A DNA stretch of 64,000 bases from Vitrella brassicaformis. Its lineage: Eukaryota > Sar > Vitrellaceae. Numbering within the stretch: position 1 is the first letter of the stretch; each line of letters begins with the position of its first letter. A model generated the notes under the pieces. It searched no databases and was not told where the DNA came from. It saw only the letters and a list, made by a program, of their open reading frames with translations. The position numbers and the translations under genes were made by a program. The stretch is from contig CDMY01000624.1 of assembly GCA_001179505.1 (NCBI GenBank), forward strand, positions 199,117-263,116, in the 5' to 3' direction. Of this stretch, positions 60,501 through 64,000 are shown one piece after another.

Positions 60501-60642
60501 GAACAAGGCACGGATCAAGCGGGACCAGGAGCCGCTGGAGCTGCGGCCGGAGGGCTACCTGTGCGAGCAGTGCCAGACGGAGGTCGTCTTTGCCGGGTCG
60601 ATGGACGAAGTGCTGCGGTGGATCGGCCAGCCATTCACATGA
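54572..60642 (+). CDS. EDC4/Ge-1-like WD40 protein fused to ankyrin-RING (family copy E)
   Basis: Seventeen exons, all in phase, giving 1624 residues: 54572-54690, 54778-55074, 55121-55271, 55366-55512, 55569-55616, 55683-55927, 55993-56066, 56132-56226, 56318-56773, 56853-57017, 57091-57811, 57910-59419, 59505-59585, 59663-59722, 59785-59910, 59989-60126, 60201-60642. The start MGNEQSSQ fits N-myristoylation. The WD40-like part (LHWVAGADEQGNLHVMAF, RTLVVLHRDQMVLWNFPDLI, ADLCFSRDGQVLFAAIKPN, PEYLVVGSGSNMSVQFYRT) follows the order of the mRNA-decapping scaffold EDC4. After a Pro-rich linker the ankyrin module begins (AQLPHGWISCGNG; LIERGADINRG; YIDLLVTNGVDIKAV), then the KKGKGKRGKG linker, a coiled coil and the RING CIICFGEHGPASIMYVPC-RH-MHIC-HKC ... 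CEQC. The EDC4 label is moderate; the exon 7/8 junction (56066/56132) is the least certain. Transcripts may also start or stop near 57,330. Confidence 0.7.
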
Positions 60643-60900
60643 CTGACTGACTGACTGACTGACAGCCAAAGATGCCCGTCAGTCAGTCAGACGGCGACAG
60701 AGACTGACTGCATCGGCGATGGGGAGAGAGCGGCGGGAGGGTGTCAATGACTCTGACTGACAGGTAGATGCATGACATGAGTGGGCTGACACAATTCATT
60801 GGCTGGGCTGCATTGAGATAGATGAGCTTCATACGAACGAACATGAGTGTCAAGTAATGACATGCGCCTCTCAGTCATCACACAGACAGACCTTTACCGA
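60643..60900. other. 3' flank of the fusion gene with ACTG repeats
   Basis: Begins with (GACT)n at 60,641-60,663 and a partly complementary (TCAG)n at about 60,679-60,690. No gene seen. Confidence 0.5.
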
Positions 60901-61507
60901 AAGCAACTCATCCAAAGTGATTGGGGCTTACTGCGGCTGAATGATTGGCACCCGACGAACCCTGTGGACCCACCTAAGGGTTCCTTTGCACTCCTTCGTC
61001 GACCTTTCAGGCGATCGATGCGAGCCTGAAATAGGGCGAGAAGGGACGATTTTGTTTCGTCTTGGTGCAGCAATGGCGGCACAATGAGGACCTCTGAGCA
61101 GACGAGTCCGATTGTCCATCGCTCAGCCGCTTCCCGTGTGCGGATTCTGCCATTGATTGAGCCTCGCCAGCATTGAGCCCTGCTGCCCGACGGATCACCG
61201 CGCCACGTAGCGGCTTCTCGTCCGACGATAAGTGGGAAGATGCGGCGATTGGCTCACTCACAATCGCACCCGGATGAGCTGTCTGTGTGTCTGTGTGTGT
61301 GGATGGTATGGCTTCAGGTCTGATCTGCCTTGTCAACAGGCGGACTGATTGCTTGACTGAGCGTCTGTGTGGACAGCTGGCCGTCGACTTATGCCTTTGA
61401 TAGGCAAGCACAGCACTGATTGATGCGCACATGAACGCACACACCAGAAAGAGCCATCTCTGTGTCCGTGAGGTTCGTGCAGCTGCCTGTGTGCATCTCA
61501 GTGAGCT
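60901..61507 (+). promoter_or_regulatory. Conserved upstream block of ankyrin copy F
   Basis: Contains the shared ordered landmarks: tcatccaaagtgattggggct; the hairpin in variant form GGACCC/GGGTTC with loop ACCTAA (60966-60983); gatcgatgcgagcc; ccacgtagcggcttctcg; atgcggcgattggctcactc; and tttgataggcaagcacag. The start codon follows at 61508. Confidence 0.6.
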
Positions 61508-64000
61508 ATGTCGTCTGATCGTCCCGACACCGACATGGCCTCCCCTGCTATGGCGGACGGTGACGATGACGGTGCAGGTGCAACCAGAGCCAAGACGCCG
61601 TGTGTATGTCATCGTGTGATTGCAGACGGTGAAGGGGAGGAGGAGGACCATGGCGGCGCCGGGCACATAGAGGGAGACAATCGCAATGGCGCTGACCGTG
61701 GTCAGTGACCGCACCAAACACAACAGCAGCACGTTCACCTGCTCGGCTGTGTGTGCGTTTGCTGTGTGTGTGCGTGTGTGTAGGTGATGGTGGAGGCGTT
61801 AGCGGTGTGTGTCGGGGTCTCAATGTTAGTGCTGGTGGCGCCAGTTGGCAGCAGGGCAGCGGGCAGAGCCAGGGGCCACAAAGCGGAGGTAAACAATCGC
61901 CGACACACAAATTGTTAATGAGCCCGTCTATCTGTCTGTCTGTCTGTCCGCTGTGCCGCCCACAGGTCCGCCGCTACCATCTGGTTGGAAGAGCTCCGAG
62001 AAGGAGGTGGTCGTCGTCCGCCTCCCCCCTGGCACCAGTGACGCCAGCAGACGGTTGTCCATGGCCATCATTCGCCGCACCATCACCGACGCACAGCAGG
62101 TGACCCAGCTCATCGAGCAGAATGGAGCCGACCCCAATGTGGAGCCACGGCTGCGGGTGGCGGGCAGCACGGGTCGCTATTCCGCTTATCCGCTGTTGTC
62201 GCTAGCGATTGACGGCATGACCACGAACAGCGTGCCGTCCATCTGGGCAGGCAACGGCGACGTCGATGATGGCACTCCCGTCGTTTTGCCCATGTGGGAG
62301 ACGCCCGGCCTCAAACTCGCCGTCATGAAGGCCCTCATTGAAAGCGGCGCCGACATCAACACGAGGCGTAGACCCATCCGAGTGGCCATCGCCTCGTGTA
62401 ACCGGGAGGCATTTGGGCTCCTGATGGGCCAGCCAGGTGCACCCCCATTCACACCACTCGCGACACGTAACACACACCATGATGGACGTTCGTCTGTCTG
62501 ACTGTCTGTCTGTCTGGCTGTCTGTCTGTTCCAGGCATCCAGCTGCGGGGGCTCCGCGTGATGGAGCTGCCCGTCACACTGCCGACGGATCAGCCGACTG
62601 AGGAGAGTGAGGCCACCCTGCTGTCCTTCTACCAGCTGCTCATCCAGCGGGACAGCACACTCGCAGCCGAGCGGTCACCAAATGGCGGCAATCCAATGCA
62701 TTGGGCGGCCATGACGCCTCCGGTTTGGTCCCAGCAGTTCATCGAGAACTACATCGACCTGCTGGTGGCCAACGGGGCGGACATCAGGGCCGTGGACAAC
62801 GATGGAGTGACGCCATTGCACTACGCGGCCTTTCATGGTTCCCACTGTGTCGCTACGTCTCTCTGCCGCCGTCTCACCGCTGCTGACACCCAGACACCCC
62901 TTGCCGTTGCCACCATACAGCTCGATGAGGTCACCCAACAGCTGCAGGACGACACCACGGGGCAGGCCGTGAGGGACCAGGCCAGCATCCGGATCCCCAA
63001 CCTCAAGACCACCATCCGTGTGCTGCTCCAGGCGGGCGCTGACATCGCCATCATCCCCACAGCCACAGAGGAGGACCGCCGTCGTCAGCAGCTGGTGTTG
63101 GTGGAGCGCACGGCAGCGCCCAACGAGCTGCCCATTCCCGAGCCGCGCCCCGCTACAGAAGCAGCGCAAGAGCGGCTGCAAAAGATGAAGGAGCACCGCG
63201 ACAAGCGCAAGGGCCGGCAGGCCACACGAGAGGCCAACGAGGCCCCTACAGCGGCCGACTTGGCGCGGCAGCAGAGGGAAGCCGACGCCAAGATGGCGGC
63301 CCTCATCAGAGAGGAGGAGGCGGCAAAGAAGAATAAGGAGGCAGGCAAGAAGGGTAAGGATGACGATGCAGGTGCAACCAGAGCCAAGACGCCGTGTGTA
63401 TGTCATCGTGTGATTGCAGACGGTGAAGGGGAGGAGGAGGACCATGGCGGCGCCGGGCACATAGAGGGAGACAATCGCAATGGCGCTGACCGTGGTCAGT
63501 GACCGCACCAAACACAACAGCAGCACGTTCACCTGCTCGGCTGTGTGTGCGTGTGTGTAGGTGATGGTGGAGGCGTTAGCGGTGTGTGTCGGGGTCTCAA
63601 TGTTAGTGCTGGTGGTGCCAGTTGGCAGCAGGGCAGCGGGCAGAGCCAGGGGCCACAAAGCGGAGGTACACAATCGCCGGCACACAAATCGTTGACAATC
63701 TTCTCTCTCTCTGTCCGTCCGCTGTGCCGCCCACAGGTCCGCCGCTACCATCTGGTTGGAAGAGCTCCGAGAAGGAGGTGGTCGTCGTCCGCCTCCCCCC
63801 TGGCACCAGTGACGCCAGCAGACGGTTGTCCGAGGCCATCATCAGCCGCACCATCACTGACGTACAGCAGATGACCCAGCTGATTCAGCAGCATGGAACC
63901 GACCCAAATGTGGAGCCACAGCTGCGGGTGGCGGGCAGCACGGGCGGCTATGCAGCTTATCCGCTTCTGTCGCTGTGCATCGACAATCTCACGGACAACG
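61508..64000 (+). CDS. Ankyrin family copy F with tandemly duplicated module, 3' end beyond window
   Basis: Exons 61508-61577, 61626-61700, 61784-61888, 61966-62436 and 62535-63371, then duplicated exons 63420-63494, 63561-63665 and 63737 to beyond 64000. All phases agree, so one frame reads two ankyrin modules. The start is MSSDRPDTDMASPAMADG. Module 1: PPLPSGWKSSEKEVVVVRLP, LIESGADINTR, YIDLLVANGADIRAV, TPLHYAAFHGSHCVATSLC, VLLQAGADIAII, then the basic linker KKNKEAGKKGK. Here, instead of continuing to the RING as in D and E, it runs into DDDA and the donor that copies exon 1, then exons 2' to 4' (PPLPSGWKSSEKEVVVVRLP again). A stop would be met at 63502 if the donor at 63371 is not used. 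The missing RING may lie downstream. Confidence 0.75.
61575..64000. repeat. Direct tandem duplication, period about 1.8 kb
   Basis: Sequence from 61575 recurs from 63369 (offset 1794), near identical through exons 2 and 3 and their introns. The offset then changes with length differences in a TG-rich intron (61,755-61,780 against 63,545-63,560). The second unit is cut by the window end. Confidence 0.88.

Overview
This is nuclear DNA of a gene-dense, intron-rich eukaryote with high GC. Genes are split into many small exons by short introns (about 50-150 bp) that are full of CA and TG dinucleotides. The gene set is a protist's: an ER disulfide isomerase ending KDEL, a mitochondrial-type PDK/BCKDK kinase, a dynamin, a CLEC16A homologue, a mitotic-type cyclin, diphthamide DPH1 and a thiol dioxygenase. 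A free-living alveolate such as a chromerid (Vitrella-like) would fit the intron density and base composition, but that assignment is inference.

Layout. 1-11,300: L-threonine aldolase (-, runs off the left edge), a dynamin-superfamily GTPase (+), an arginine-rich helical protein (-), and a PDK/BCKDK-type kinase (+). 11,300-13,700: sparse sequence with one coiled-coil ORF. 13,900-22,700: two members (A and D, both -) of a local ankyrin family, each with a conserved upstream block. 22,850-31,690: DPH1 (-) and a CLEC16A/Ema homologue (+), divergently arranged. 31,700-40,930: a structured non-coding spacer, a many-exon RGG/coiled-coil protein (+), a duplicated non-coding tract with an assembly gap, and a cyclin (+). 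42,150-47,830: an ADO/plant-cysteine-oxidase-like dioxygenase (-) and a PDIA6-like isomerase (+). 48,300-64,000: ankyrin copies B and C (+), a small ubiquitin-like/RING gene (-), a large EDC4-like WD40/ankyrin/RING fusion gene (+), and ankyrin copy F (+), which is tandemly duplicated and leaves the window.

The ankyrin family is the notable system. All copies share small N-terminal exons, an exon that starts after a conserved CAG acceptor, and a long ankyrin exon preceded by a CTGT-repeat intron end. They then carry one of two C-termini: a helical domain (A, B, C) or a basic low-complexity linker followed by a RING with an unusually long internal spacer (D, E). Copy E is fused in frame behind an EDC4/Ge-1-like WD40 protein. 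Copy F has been duplicated so that two ankyrin modules read through in one frame. Copies A and B form inverted arms about 35 kb apart, and B is a mosaic of A and C, which may be gene conversion or misassembly. Three gaps of exactly 300 N are placeholders; one can be sized at about 10 bp from its paralogue.

Exon boundaries for copies A, B, D, F, for the EDC4-like fusion, for DPH1 and for the Ubl-RING gene were checked by hand for GT/AG sites and phase. Other multi-exon genes are given as spans with key exons.
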